The notes: generated from the sequence alone by a model not told the origin. A stretch of DNA of 64,000 bases from Flavihumibacter rivuli (GCF_018595685.2 NZ_CP092334.1:3252001-3316000), one strand, 5' to 3'; numbered from the stretch's first letter, positions 41,101 to 51,270 are shown. Program-made: numbers and translations.

Positions 41101-42333
41101 CTAGATCGTCCGGAGCAGTTTACTCCTCGCGATCAGGCATCCGCCGATTACACCGGCATCTTCCCCTAATACAGACAAGGCAAGGGTAGAATCGCTGTTC
41201 ACCAGGCTAAGTGAATACTTGTTCAATGCACTCCGGATCGGGAGCCTGATATAGTCTCCCGTTTCGGCCATGGTGCCACCTAGTATCACCATTTCAGGGT
41301 TGAAGATATTGATGAGGATGGCAAGCGCTTTCCCGATCTTCTCGCCAATGGCGGCAATCAGTTCAATGGAAAGTACATCTTCTTTCTGGGCAGCATCAAC
41401 GATATCCCGTAACCGAAGTTCATCCATTCCTTTCAGTTTCTTAAGTAGCACAGAAGAAGAGCCCTGTTCGATCTTCTCCCTGAATAGCTTTACCAGGGCC
41501 TGGCCGGAGGCCTCTGTCTCCAGGCAGCCCTTCTTTCCGCAATGGCATATGATCTCGTTGTAGAAAATGGGGATATGCCCGAACTCACCACTATAGCCCG
41601 ATTTGCCATAGTATAGCTTCCCGTCAATGAAAATTCCCATTCCAATCCCGTAATCGAGGTACACGTACAACACATTCTTTTCAGTAGTAACCACGCCATT
41701 GCTCATCTCCCCGAATGCGGCTGAGCGGGCGTCATTCTCCAGGTAGGTGCGGATACCTAGTTCCTTTTCAAGGGTAGTACTCAGGGATTCCTCATGGAAA
41801 TGGAAGAAGTTGAAGTTGAAACCGGTGGCGGTATTGATGCGGCCGGCAATATTGATACCAAGCGCCAGCACTTTTTCCTTGGCAACCGGCATGGTATTGA
41901 TGAAGTTGCGGATGATCCTCAGCAGCTCCTGGTAGGATTCTTCCGTATTCTCCAGCTGGTAGGGAATTTGTTTGTTAACGGAGACCAGGTTCTTCTTGAA
42001 ATCCAGTAAGCCAATATTGATATAATAGCGTTTGATGTCTACTCCAATAAAATAAGCCGCCTCAGGTGCCAGTCCATACAGGCTTGCCCTCCTGCCCCCT
42101 GTTGAATCGATCTTCCCATAGTCACGGATCAGCTCTTCCACCATCAGCTCATTGATCAGGCTGGTGGTCTTGGGTATACTGATATTTAGTTCCTGTGTCA
42201 GTTCCGTAATAGTGGTCTCCCCATGCTGGTCGAGGTAATTGATAATGGCCCTTTTTAATGCCTTGTTCTTTAAGGCAACCCCGGTGGCATTGTCCTCGGT
42301 GAAAACTTCCAGGATGGTAGAATGGGCTGACAT
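41101..42333 (-). CDS. ROK-family transcriptional regulator (copy 1)
   Basis: 410 residues. Residues ~20-85 are a winged helix-turn-helix (TITELTQELNISIPKTTSLINELM). The ROK part follows, with the ATP-like loop GINIAGRIN, ENDARSAAFGE, the sugar/Zn motif CHCGKKGCLETEASG and ILGGTMAETG. The group includes repressors that bind sugars such as N-acetylglucosamine or xylose (NagC/XylR type). It closely resembles the second copy at 42652. Three TTGAACA-type sites lie upstream and may be its operator. Base composition is like the rest of the chromosome. Confidence 0.9.
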   Translation of the reverse strand: MSAHSTILEVFTEDNATGVALKNKALKRAIINYLDQHGETTITELTQELNISIPKTTSLINELMVEELIRDYGKIDSTGGRRASLYGLAPEAAYFIGVDIKRYYINIGLLDFKKNLVSVNKQIPYQLENTEESYQELLRIIRNFINTMPVAKEKVLALGINIAGRINTATGFNFNFFHFHEESLSTTLEKELGIRTYLENDARSAAFGEMSNGVVTTEKNVLYVYLDYGIGMGIFIDGKLYYGKSGYSGEFGHIPIFYNEIICHCGKKGCLETEASGQALVKLFREKIEQGSSSVLLKKLKGMDELRLRDIVDAAQKEDVLSIELIAAIGEKIGKALAILINIFNPEMVILGGTMAETGDYIRLPIRSALNKYSLSLVNSDSTLALSVLGEDAGVIGGCLIARSKLLRTI

Positions 42334-42651
42334 GAACTGATTTTGTTGGTGGAGGCTAATTTAATCGATTAGCCACAAAAACTTAAATGTGTTCAACCAA
42401 ACTTTGTTCAATTATTAATAAAGATGTGTTCAAACAAAATAATATTTTAAGAACTTAACTGCTAATTGCCCTAATAGTCAGTAGGAAACGCTGATTTCCC
42501 AATAATAAAATTGGCTCAATGGCCAAAATGAGTTACACCCGGCTCTTATATGTAGTTTTTAGGGATTTGAAAGCATATCAGCTTCATTATCAATAAGATC
42601 GTTTGTTGATTTATTGAAAAATCGGTTCTTGTTAAATGATCAACTTGATTT
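42334..42651. other. Regulatory spacer between the two ROK genes
   Basis: 318 AT-rich bases, downstream of copy 2 and upstream of copy 1. It holds the operator-like repeats at 42387-42438 and a weak inverted repeat GTTGAT (42605) / ATCAAC (42639) that may end copy 2 transcription. No gene seen. Confidence 0.5.
42387..42438. promoter_or_regulatory. Operator-like direct repeats upstream of ROK copy 1
   Basis: ATGTGTTCAACCAAA at 42387-42401 and ATGTGTTCAAACAAA at 42424-42438 differ at one of 15 positions; a third TTTGTTCAA lies between (42403-42411). They sit about 55-105 bases before the ROK start, where an autoregulatory or regulon site would be expected. Confidence 0.5.
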
Positions 42652-43884
42652 TCAGACCATTTGGATTAATTTATTACGTGCAATAAGGCAAGCTCCTATA
42701 TAGCCAGCTTTTTCACCCAGAACAGATGTTTTCAGCTGGGAATCCGAATTTACCAGACTAAGGGAATATTTGCTAAGCGCACTTTTAACAGGCAAGCGAA
42801 GTATTTCCCCGGTTTCGGCAAGCGTACCACCAAGAATTACCAAATCCGGGTTGAAAATATTTATTACGATCGCAATAGCTCGACCAATTTTTTCACCAAT
42901 ATGGCCAATAAGTTCAATTGAAAGAACATCATCGTTATTGGCCGCCTCTATAATATGGCGAAGCCGGATAGATTCTATGGTTTTTACCTTATCCAGGATC
43001 AATGACGTAGAGCCAGACAACAGTTTCTCTTTAAAAGCTTTTTGGAGTGCAGAACCGGAAGCTTCTGTTTCGAGGCAGCCTTTTTTACCGCAATGGCAAA
43101 TTCTCTCATTGTCGAAGATTGGAATATGACCGAGTTCGCCTGAGTAACCAGATTTTCCGTAATACAGGTTTCCATTGATATACATGCCCATTCCTATGCC
43201 ATGGTCAAGGAAGATATACAAAATATTTTTATCCCTTTCCGTTGACATATTCATTATTTCACCATAGGTGTTTGCCCTGGCATCGTTTTCCAGAAAGGTG
43301 CGAATGCCTAATTGTTTCTCAAGCACCACTGTCAAAGGCTCTTCTTGAAAGTGGAAATAGCTGAAACTGAAGCCATTTGTATGGTTAATTCGACCGGAAA
43401 GATTCACACCCAGGGCCAGAAGATCATTTTTGTACTGTGGGAAGTCATCTATGAATTTTCTTATAATGGCAATCAGGTTTTGGAGGGCTTCTTGAGAGTT
43501 CTCAAGGTTATATGGAATACGCTCCCTAACTGAAACCAACTCCTTATTAAAGTTCATTAAGCCGATATTAATGTAGTCTTTTTTAACATCGACTCCTAAA
43601 AAGTAGGCGGCTTTAGCATTTAGTCCATACAGGTAGGGCTTTCTTCCGCCAAGGGTTTCAGTTTTCCCATAATCCTGGACAATCCCTGAATCAATGAGTT
43701 CACTAATAAGGCTAGTCATTTTAGGAACACTGATTGTAAACTCCTGAGCTAGGTCTGTAATAGTTGAATGTCCCTTTCTATCCAGTAGCTGCATTATTTG
43801 TCGTTTCAGCGCCTTGTTCTTATGTGCTACACCGGTTATTGTATCATCCGAGAACAAAGTAAGAAGGGTATTTGCTCCTACCAT
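42652..43884 (-). CDS. ROK-family transcriptional regulator (copy 2)
   Basis: 410 residues from ATG 43884, chosen because it aligns with the start of copy 1. It has the same layout: HTH (TITDLAQEFTISVPKMTSLISEL), GVNLSGRIN, ENDARANTYGE, and the identical CHCGKKGCLETEASG motif. It is markedly AT-richer than copy 1. It diverges from the carbohydrate operon at 44275, so it is the likely sugar-responsive regulator of that operon. Confidence 0.9.
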   Translation of the reverse strand: MVGANTLLTLFSDDTITGVAHKNKALKRQIMQLLDRKGHSTITDLAQEFTISVPKMTSLISELIDSGIVQDYGKTETLGGRKPYLYGLNAKAAYFLGVDVKKDYINIGLMNFNKELVSVRERIPYNLENSQEALQNLIAIIRKFIDDFPQYKNDLLALGVNLSGRINHTNGFSFSYFHFQEEPLTVVLEKQLGIRTFLENDARANTYGEIMNMSTERDKNILYIFLDHGIGMGMYINGNLYYGKSGYSGELGHIPIFDNERICHCGKKGCLETEASGSALQKAFKEKLLSGSTSLILDKVKTIESIRLRHIIEAANNDDVLSIELIGHIGEKIGRAIAIVINIFNPDLVILGGTLAETGEILRLPVKSALSKYSLSLVNSDSQLKTSVLGEKAGYIGACLIARNKLIQMV

Positions 43885-44274
43885 GTATTTAGAATTTTTG
43901 TCAATCAATAAAAGTAAAGACAATTAATCATTTTCCAGGCTGACTTTAAATAAAAACAGAACAAAATTTATTAAAGTAATTATTATAATAAATTTTTTAA
44001 CTATTCAATTCCCTCTCTTATTCCTCTGGTTATTACATTTTTTCTAACTATTTCAAAATCAATTATTTAAAATACACCTTTTTGAGATCCTCATGATTGA
44101 AAAATAAAATATTTTATTACTAGATAAGTTTATGAGAAAAATTTTTATCAAATAGGCTATGATTTGAAAAAAGTTTTTAAATTTAAAAAAATTATTATCT
44201 AGACGCATATAGTATATTTTTTAATTAAATAGGCTTACGTCTATTAATTTTTTTTCTAACCAAAAGCTAATCTC
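43885..44274. other. AT-rich divergent control region of the carbohydrate locus
   Basis: 390 bases, extremely AT-rich, between ROK copy 2 and the lipoprotein gene. It must hold both promoters. No perfect TAnnTTTG is seen; TATGATTTG near 44157 is one base too long. The 9-mer AAATAGGCT occurs twice (44150, 44227), and CTAGACG (about 44202) is a loose mirror of ACGTCTA (about 44237). No gene. Confidence 0.5.
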
Positions 44275-45018
44275 ATGAGAAAAGTTCTTCTGCTTGCTTT
44301 ATTGCCATTGATATGGCTGGCAGCCTGTCAAAAGGAAAAGGGCGCTAGCCCTTATGATCCGGGGACTCCAGTCTCCGTTTCTTTGATTCCCAAGGTAAAA
44401 TCATTTTCCCCGTCAACTGGTAAAACTGGAGATACCATCTTGATTAACGGATTCAATTTCAAGGAAGCATCAAAAGTGATGTTTGGCAATAAGCCAGCTG
44501 CTTCGTATTCAATACTATCTGATGAACTGATAAAGGCTGTTGTTGGGGACGGAGCCTCTGGGCAGGTATCGGTAGCCAATGCAAAAGGGGCAAGACCGTT
44601 GGCAGGATTTGAATATATACCCCCTGCCCCCCCAATCGAGAATGCAAACATGGCATTGAATAAACCTGCAACTTCCTCAGGCGGTGGAAATGCTGAGAAA
44701 CTGGCCAATGATGGCGAGCTATCTACCCGTTGGTTCAGTGCAGTAGCAGACAACCAATGGTGGAAGGTCGATATGGGTTCAATTCGTTCAATTAGCAGGG
44801 TAGACATTAAATGGGAGGGTGCGTTTGCGGTGGATTATTCTATACAGGTTTCGACTGACGATATTGCGTATACCACAGTTTACTCTACCACCAGTGGTAG
44901 TGGAGGTGATGTAAGTCACCGTTTTAATCCCAAAGATGCACGCTATGTTAAACTGGTATTGAATAAGCGTGGCACCATCTATTCTTTCTCATTTTGGGAG
45001 GTTGAGGTCTATAAATAA
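44275..45018 (+). CDS. Lipoprotein with TIG/IPT and F5/8 type C (discoidin) domains
   Basis: 247 residues with a lipobox (WLAACQK). Residues ~35-120 form an IPT/TIG immunoglobulin-like domain (SFSPSTGKTGDTILINGFNF). Residues ~125-247 are an F5/8C/CBM32-like domain with NMALNKPATSSGG, NDGELSTRWFSAVADNQWW and FWEVEVYK. Such surface lipoproteins bind glycans, so it may act as the SGBP-like component of the Sus system, here placed before SusC rather than after SusD. SusC starts 29 bases downstream. Confidence 0.85.
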   Translation: MRKVLLLALLPLIWLAACQKEKGASPYDPGTPVSVSLIPKVKSFSPSTGKTGDTILINGFNFKEASKVMFGNKPAASYSILSDELIKAVVGDGASGQVSVANAKGARPLAGFEYIPPAPPIENANMALNKPATSSGGGNAEKLANDGELSTRWFSAVADNQWWKVDMGSIRSISRVDIKWEGAFAVDYSIQVSTDDIAYTTVYSTTSGSGGDVSHRFNPKDARYVKLVLNKRGTIYSFSFWEVEVYK

Positions 45019-45047
45019 TCATTTCTAACCATCAAATAATTAATAAG

Positions 45048-48000
45048 ATGAAGTATCGCTTCAACATAAAAAGCGTTCACATTATTATCATGTTACTTAT
45101 TGTGCTTTCATTGGCTTCTGGTCAATATTCATTTGCTCAGAGCACAATTGTAAGTGGATATGTACTAGAGAGCGGGAATAAGCCACTAGCTGGAGTTACA
45201 GTAGCCGTAAAGAACAGCCAGCTAAAGACAGTAACAAATGAACGAGGTTTCTTTTCCATTCCTAACCAGACTAAACAAATTATCCTTGAGTTTACTATGA
45301 TCGGATTTGAGGCGATGGAGAAGGTGGCTGAGCCAGGTAAGGAAATAACCATAACCTTGAAAGAAACTTCTGCTACGTTAAAAGAAGTGGTTTTTGTTGG
45401 CTATGGATCGGTAACAAAGAAAGAGATTACTGGTGCTGTATCAATAGTGAAAGGAAATCAGATTAGTAATATGCCTGTACGAAGCGCTGCAGATGTTTTA
45501 CAGGGAAAGGCGGCAGGTGTAACTGTAAGCCAGAGCAGTGGAAGTCCTGGTGCTCCTTCGGTGGTAAGGGTGCGTGGAATTGGGTCAATAAATGGTAGCA
45601 CCGATCCTTTGTATGTGGTAGATGGTTTGCCGCAGAATGAAATTAATTTTTTAAATCCAAACGATATTGAATCAATAGCTATTCATAAAGATGCTTCGGT
45701 CGCTGCTATTTATGGAGCAAGAGCTTCAAATGGAGTGGTAATCATTACCACTAAATCAGGATCAAAGAATGAGAAAGCAACCATTTCATTTGATAGTTAC
45801 ATAGGTGTACAAAGTCCATGGCGGGAGCCTGAAATGTTAAATGCAGCAGAGTTTATAGAATATAAGCAAAAAGCAGCAATAAATGCTGGCGCTCCTTTAC
45901 AATTTGATTTCGCTACAAAGGAAAGAGTTGATTCAATATTGAGTTTCGTATCAAAAACAACAGGGCCCAATGGCACTGATTGGTGGGCTGGGATCACCAA
46001 TAATGCAGCACCTGTGCAAAACTATAATCTTAGTGTAAGTGGAGGTGGGAAGCTTGCTTCCTATTTAAGTAGCCTTGCCTATATGAATCAGGAAGGAATA
46101 ATAAAGGGCTCAGAATATGAACGGATTTCTTGGCGTAACAATTTAAATTCTCAGGTAAGCAAAAATTTAAAGATCAGTACCAATCTGGGAATTATTTATG
46201 AGAAAAGACTTGCTGTTGATGAGAACAATCCTTTTACTGGTACCATTTTTAGTGCGATGGCAGGTGACCCTATAACTCCTGTATTTAGAAACAGCCTTGT
46301 AGAGTTACCTGGATTTTTAGCAGGTATAATGAATGGATATGAGCCGAATAATTCATTCTCTCAATATGCCGGTTTTCTTTATTCCAACAAGCGAAACCCT
46401 ATTGCCCAAATAGACCGTTTAAAACAGGGAAAGTTTGATCAGATATCTGTTAAAGGAGGAGTTACAGCAGAACTACGACTTGTGCAAGGTCTAATGCTAC
46501 AAAGCCGTTTTGGTTTTGATGTATACAGGGGATTTTCTTTAGGGTTCATTCCAAAGTATTCACTAAATGCATATGATAACAGTAATTTCAACCAGGTTAG
46601 TAACAGTTCCTACAACACAAACTATTATGTTTTCGAGAACACACTGAATTACACAAAGACGTATCAAAATTTAACCCTTAATGCTTTGGCAGGTGTTTCA
46701 GCTGAACTAACCAAGTCTTCACAGTTTGGTGCTTCTATTCAAGGCATTGTTAACAATGATGAAGAGATGCGAATAATCAATGCTGGGACCGTAAATCCAT
46801 CAGTTTTTGGCTATCCTTCATCAAGCGCTATCAATTCATATTTTGGAAGGCTAAGTTTGGATTATGCTGGGAGATATATAATTAGTGGAAATATTAGGCG
46901 TGATGGTACTTCAAGGTTCGCCGATGCTTATAGATGGGGGACCTTCCCATCAGTATCAGCCGCCTGGCGATTCACAGAAGAAGCCTTCATTCCAGAGTTT
47001 ATAAGTGCCAATATTAATGAAGGAAAGATTCGGATCAGTTATGGTGTAATAGGTAACCAGAATATAGCAGGAGGCGCTTATTTATCAACCTTTGGCAATT
47101 CATTTGGTCGTTATTTGTTCGGTAATGAGTCTTCCCCTGTAATAGGAGGTGGCCGTATAGCTGCGGGTAATTCAGTTTTGCGTTGGGAAACTTCCAAGCA
47201 GCTGGATGTAGGTCTGGATGTTACTTTATTAAAGGGTAGACTTAACCTGGTATTGGATTATTTTGACAAAAGGGTAGATAACATGCTGATTACCGTTCCC
47301 CTGCCAACTACATTAGGCTATCCAAATTCGCCATATTCTAATGCCGGCAGTATGCAAAACATAGGTTACGAAGCTGAGCTGACATTTAACAATCAAATTG
47401 GAAAGCTCAAGTACAGCGTTGCCGCTAATATTTCTACATATCGTAACAAAGTAACAAAGCTTGGTAATGGGGAGCCAATATTTACAACCGCCCACCTAAA
47501 TCAAATTTTGACGAAAACAGAAGTGGGTATGCCCATCGGTTTTTATTATGGTTATCTGACTAATGGGATTTTCCAAAATGAGAAAGAGGTAGAGAATAGT
47601 CCGCAAAGGGATGTGTCTACACCTGGAGACATTAGATTCAAGGATATAAATGGAGATGATGTAATCAATGCCAATGACCGTACGGTTATTGGTAATCCTT
47701 GGCCTGACTTTGTCTATGGAATTACTACGAATTTATCTTACAAGAACTTTGATTTAAGTGTTTTTTTGCAAGGTTCCCAGGGTAATGATGTTATGAATAT
47801 TATGCTTTATGATATTGAGTCCGGAACCGGTTTTTATAATGCACCTAAGGACTTCCTTAAACGGTCATGGAACGGAGAAGGAAGTACCGATCGATTTCAT
47901 AAGATTTCTCAAAAACAAGGACTCAATAATAGTGTATCAGATTATTTCGTAGAAGATGGTTCCTACTTAAGGATTAGGAACCTGCAGTTTGGATACAACT

Positions 48001-48197
48001 TTTCAACCAGATTATTAAAGAGAATTTCTATGAGCCAGCTTAGATTGTATGCTGGGGCTCAAAACTTATTTACGTTCACCAAATATTCCGGACTGGACCC
48101 TGAGATCGGTTCTGCAGATCCTAAAAAAACAGGTATCGATATGGGCTTTTATCCTCAGGCCAGGACTATTACTATTGGTATTAATGCAAAATTTTAA
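45048..48197 (+). CDS. SusC/RagA family TonB-linked outer-membrane transporter
   Basis: 1049 residues. After the signal peptide comes a carboxypeptidase-like domain (VSGYVLESGNKPLAGVTVAV), the TonB box region VVFVGYGSVTKKEITG, a plug domain with LQGKAAGVTV, VRVRGIGSINGSTDPLYVVDG and YGARASNGVVIITTK, and a large beta-barrel with C-terminal aromatic end INAKF. It imports oligosaccharides across the outer membrane with SusD, using TonB energy. SusD starts 11 bases downstream. The DNA is AT-rich, unlike the flanks. Confidence 0.95.
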   Translation: MKYRFNIKSVHIIIMLLIVLSLASGQYSFAQSTIVSGYVLESGNKPLAGVTVAVKNSQLKTVTNERGFFSIPNQTKQIILEFTMIGFEAMEKVAEPGKEITITLKETSATLKEVVFVGYGSVTKKEITGAVSIVKGNQISNMPVRSAADVLQGKAAGVTVSQSSGSPGAPSVVRVRGIGSINGSTDPLYVVDGLPQNEINFLNPNDIESIAIHKDASVAAIYGARASNGVVIITTKSGSKNEKATISFDSYIGVQSPWREPEMLNAAEFIEYKQKAAINAGAPLQFDFATKERVDSILSFVSKTTGPNGTDWWAGITNNAAPVQNYNLSVSGGGKLASYLSSLAYMNQEGIIKGSEYERISWRNNLNSQVSKNLKISTNLGIIYEKRLAVDENNPFTGTIFSAMAGDPITPVFRNSLVELPGFLAGIMNGYEPNNSFSQYAGFLYSNKRNPIAQIDRLKQGKFDQISVKGGVTAELRLVQGLMLQSRFGFDVYRGFSLGFIPKYSLNAYDNSNFNQVSNSSYNTNYYVFENTLNYTKTYQNLTLNALAGVSAELTKSSQFGASIQGIVNNDEEMRIINAGTVNPSVFGYPSSSAINSYFGRLSLDYAGRYIISGNIRRDGTSRFADAYRWGTFPSVSAAWRFTEEAFIPEFISANINEGKIRISYGVIGNQNIAGGAYLSTFGNSFGRYLFGNESSPVIGGGRIAAGNSVLRWETSKQLDVGLDVTLLKGRLNLVLDYFDKRVDNMLITVPLPTTLGYPNSPYSNAGSMQNIGYEAELTFNNQIGKLKYSVAANISTYRNKVTKLGNGEPIFTTAHLNQILTKTEVGMPIGFYYGYLTNGIFQNEKEVENSPQRDVSTPGDIRFKDINGDDVINANDRTVIGNPWPDFVYGITTNLSYKNFDLSVFLQGSQGNDVMNIMLYDIESGTGFYNAPKDFLKRSWNGEGSTDRFHKISQKQGLNNSVSDYFVEDGSYLRIRNLQFGYNFSTRLLKRISMSQLRLYAGAQNLFTFTKYSGLDPEIGSADPKKTGIDMGFYPQARTITIGINAKF

Positions 48198-48208
48198 CTT
48201 CTGAAATC

Positions 48209-49804
48209 ATGAAAAATATTCCCTTGTTAATAGTGTTTGCAGTGATGTTTTTGATCAGCTCCTGCAGCAAGGATTTTTTGGAACATCCCCCACGTGGCGT
48301 ACAAACCGAAGAGAATTTTTATAAATCCCCTGATGCTGCTTTCAAATCATTGGTTTATTGCTACCAGGTATTCAATGACTTTTATGGTTATGAGGCGCCT
48401 AGGGCGGATCTTGGGAACATGGCAACCGATGATAGCGATAAAGGAGGGTCAGATGCTGGTGATAGGCCTTTTGTAACAGATCTTGGTTTTGGTCGGGCAT
48501 TATCAAGTAACTCAAGTTTACAGAGCTTTTGGACGGCTTGTTATCTTGGTATCGGTCGTTGCAATCTTGCGCTAGATAATCTGCCTAAGAATGAGCTTGT
48601 TGATGCACAGGGATATAAGCTGGATAATAGAATAAGGGATCAATATTTGTCTGAGATTCGCTTCCTCCGGGCATTTTGGTATTTTGATCTTGTGCGTGTT
48701 TTTGGTGGTGTTCCCTTAATTGAGACTACGCCAACTGTTGAGTATAGCAACAAATTGAAACGTAGTTCTGATAAAGAAATTTATGATTTTATTATTCGTG
48801 AGTTAGCCCTTGCAGTAAATGACCCCAGCATGCCATCTAAAAGTAGTATAAGTCCTGGTGAAGTCGGTCGTGTGACTAAAGAGGCTATCTGGGCTTTTGA
48901 GGCTCGTGTCCACCTGTTTTTTGCCAAGGACAATATTCAATTATATGCTAAAGCCAGGGATGCGGCAAAAAAAGTAATTGATTCAAAGGCCTACTCACTC
49001 GCTGCCGATTTCCAGGATCTTTTCCTGAAGGAGAGTTACCTTTTGCCTGAGCCAGTTTTTACAATAATCAGGGGTGATAATAGGGGTCAGGCAATATATG
49101 GTTCATTTATACCTATATATACTTCTCCCAGGGGACCCACTGGAGCATGGGGCTTTGATACTCCGACACAGGATCTGGTTAATGAGTTTGAAGAGGGGGA
49201 TCCGCGATTGCTCCATACAATAATTGAGTCTGGCGATGTTTTCCCAAGGTTATCAGGACAAGAAGTGCTTAATTTTTCTTCTTACCCCAATACTGGATAC
49301 CATAATAGGAAATCATATTTAATACAGGCCAGGAGGGGGCCAGGATGGGGTGATGATGCATGGACATTCCATCCCATTCGTTACGCGGATGTTTTGTTGA
49401 TGTACGCTGAAGCACTTTTGGAAAGCGGTGGCGATAAAGCTGAAGTGGCCGAGTATATTAATATAGTAAGAAGACGTGCCAGCCTCTCTTCGCGGAAGGA
49501 TAAGGAAGCGATCAGCCGAATACGTGTTATTGCCGATATGCCATTGAAGATGGTTAGCCCAGCCGATGACCTCCGAAAAGCTGTTAGACATGAAAGGAGA
49601 GTGGAACTTGCTATGGAATACCAGCGCTTGTATGATTTGATTCGCTGGAATACCTATGTAGAAACTATGAATAAGTATTCAACTTTGCCATTTTCAAATG
49701 GAAAGGGTGCTGCTCACAAAAAGGGCATTAATGAATTGTTCCCAATACCACAGGTAGAGATAGACCGTTCAGGAGGTTCAATTATTCAGAATCCGGGTTA
49801 TTGA
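48209..49804 (+). CDS. SusD/RagB family surface lipoprotein
   Basis: 531 residues with lipobox SSCSKDF. SusD features are the N-terminal helices (FWTACYLGIGRCNLALDNL), IRFLRAFWYFDLVRVFGGVPL, and the C-terminal RYADVLLMYAEALLESGG and RHERRVELAMEYQRLYDLIRW. It captures the glycan at the lid of the SusC barrel. It is in the same operon as SusC, 11 bases apart, with the TIM-barrel-like gene 40 bases further on. Confidence 0.94.
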   Translation: MKNIPLLIVFAVMFLISSCSKDFLEHPPRGVQTEENFYKSPDAAFKSLVYCYQVFNDFYGYEAPRADLGNMATDDSDKGGSDAGDRPFVTDLGFGRALSSNSSLQSFWTACYLGIGRCNLALDNLPKNELVDAQGYKLDNRIRDQYLSEIRFLRAFWYFDLVRVFGGVPLIETTPTVEYSNKLKRSSDKEIYDFIIRELALAVNDPSMPSKSSISPGEVGRVTKEAIWAFEARVHLFFAKDNIQLYAKARDAAKKVIDSKAYSLAADFQDLFLKESYLLPEPVFTIIRGDNRGQAIYGSFIPIYTSPRGPTGAWGFDTPTQDLVNEFEEGDPRLLHTIIESGDVFPRLSGQEVLNFSSYPNTGYHNRKSYLIQARRGPGWGDDAWTFHPIRYADVLLMYAEALLESGGDKAEVAEYINIVRRRASLSSRKDKEAISRIRVIADMPLKMVSPADDLRKAVRHERRVELAMEYQRLYDLIRWNTYVETMNKYSTLPFSNGKGAAHKKGINELFPIPQVEIDRSGGSIIQNPGY

Positions 49805-49844
49805 TCAATTTTTAATAGTATAACTAAATAAATCACTGCAATAC

Positions 49845-51251
49845 ATGAAAACCAGACACTATTATTTTTTCTATATACTGCTGTTCCTGATGAATGGCTT
49901 CGCATCTTCAAGTGCACAGGAAACTGGAAAAGGAGACCCGCTTAGTTCCATTGATCTTTTATTAATCCCCCCAAGTCCAGTATCTGACCATATATTGGTA
50001 GATATCCGTACTGGCATCAAAAATAACAGCCCAAAAAAAGTAATAGTGTCTGTTAGTTTTTTTCTTGATAGCATAAAGCCATCAAAGAAATTGTATTCAA
50101 CAAAGCTTGAGATTAAAGGTCATGATGTAGGAGTTGCAAAGTTTAATTGGCCAACTAAGGAACAGGCGGGTAGCCATATTATTTGGGCTGAAATTAATAT
50201 TGGAAGGAGTAAAAGAATTTTACAGAAAAACTTAGAGGTTATTTCTTCCGATACGCGTTCATCTAAACGAATTGATGGCTCCTTTATGGGATTCTATCAT
50301 TGGAGTGAAAAGGAAGGGAAGTATTGGAATTCAGACATAAAGGAAATGACAGATGATGACTGGCGGCAAATGGTAAAGGCTCAGCATCAGCTATCGATGA
50401 ATATAATTGTTCTGCAAGAATTGTTTCGTAATCAAGAGTACAATGGCCAGCATAACATTGATAAGAATGGTTATAATGGTTCTGCTTTTTATCCTTCATC
50501 ACTATTTGGAAATCGTATGCAACTCGCAGCTAAGGATCCCGTTGAGGCGGTTTTATCTGAAGCAGACAGATTAGGGATGAATGTATTTATTGCAGTGGGC
50601 ATGTATGCTTGGTTTGATTTTTCAAATGGGTCTTTAAAATGGCATAAAAGTGTTGCCAATGAAATATGGGAGAAGTATGGTCATCATCCTTCTTTCTATG
50701 GTTGGTATATCAGTGAGGAAAAAGATGGCGGTTTAGGCACTGATGTTGAACGGCAGGAAATTGTCATGTTTTTTAAGGAGTTTTCCGAACACGTAAGAAA
50801 GCTTGCCCCAGGTAAGCCTGTAATGTTGGCGACCAATTCCCATAATTTGAGAGGCGCTGAAAATACCTATAGGGCACTATTACCCAACCTTGATATATTA
50901 TGCACATTTGGTTTCCATAGAATGCCGTCTACTGATCTATCCGGTGAAGAAGCTGCACTAAAGCTGCAAGCTTTGTGTGACCAGTTCGGAACTCATTTCT
51001 GGCTTGATCTCGAGATATTTGATTTTGCCGAGGAAAATGCGCTTATTCCGCGTTCAATTGATGGACTTAAAAGTGATTTATTGCGTTTTCCCCTATTTGA
51101 GAAGATTATCTGTTACCAATTTCCAGGTTTGTTAAGCAGTCCTGATATGCGCCTGAAGCCTGGTGGTTCAAGAACGATTGAGTTGTTCCTTGCATATAAA
51201 GCCTATATCGATTCTTTAAATGAAAGAGATAGGAGATATTCCGGTAAATAA
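49845..51251 (+). CDS. Exported TIM-barrel-like (DUF4434-type) protein
   Basis: 468 residues with signal peptide (LFLMNGFASSSAQ). Residues ~35-135 are beta-rich (an Ig-like module); the C-terminal ~330 look like a (beta/alpha)8 barrel starting SFMGFYHWSEKEGKYW, with MNIIVLQELF, MNVFIAVGMYAWF, YGWYISEEKDG (two Glu at a barrel strand end, possible catalytic residues) and HFWLDLEIFDF. This resembles the DUF4434 group linked to glycan loci, whose activity is unknown. Position in the operon suggests a glycosidase. Confidence 0.7.
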   Translation: MKTRHYYFFYILLFLMNGFASSSAQETGKGDPLSSIDLLLIPPSPVSDHILVDIRTGIKNNSPKKVIVSVSFFLDSIKPSKKLYSTKLEIKGHDVGVAKFNWPTKEQAGSHIIWAEINIGRSKRILQKNLEVISSDTRSSKRIDGSFMGFYHWSEKEGKYWNSDIKEMTDDDWRQMVKAQHQLSMNIIVLQELFRNQEYNGQHNIDKNGYNGSAFYPSSLFGNRMQLAAKDPVEAVLSEADRLGMNVFIAVGMYAWFDFSNGSLKWHKSVANEIWEKYGHHPSFYGWYISEEKDGGLGTDVERQEIVMFFKEFSEHVRKLAPGKPVMLATNSHNLRGAENTYRALLPNLDILCTFGFHRMPSTDLSGEEAALKLQALCDQFGTHFWLDLEIFDFAEENALIPRSIDGLKSDLLRFPLFEKIICYQFPGLLSSPDMRLKPGGSRTIELFLAYKAYIDSLNERDRRYSGK

Positions 51252-51270
51252 TTACATAATATTTTAAGAA

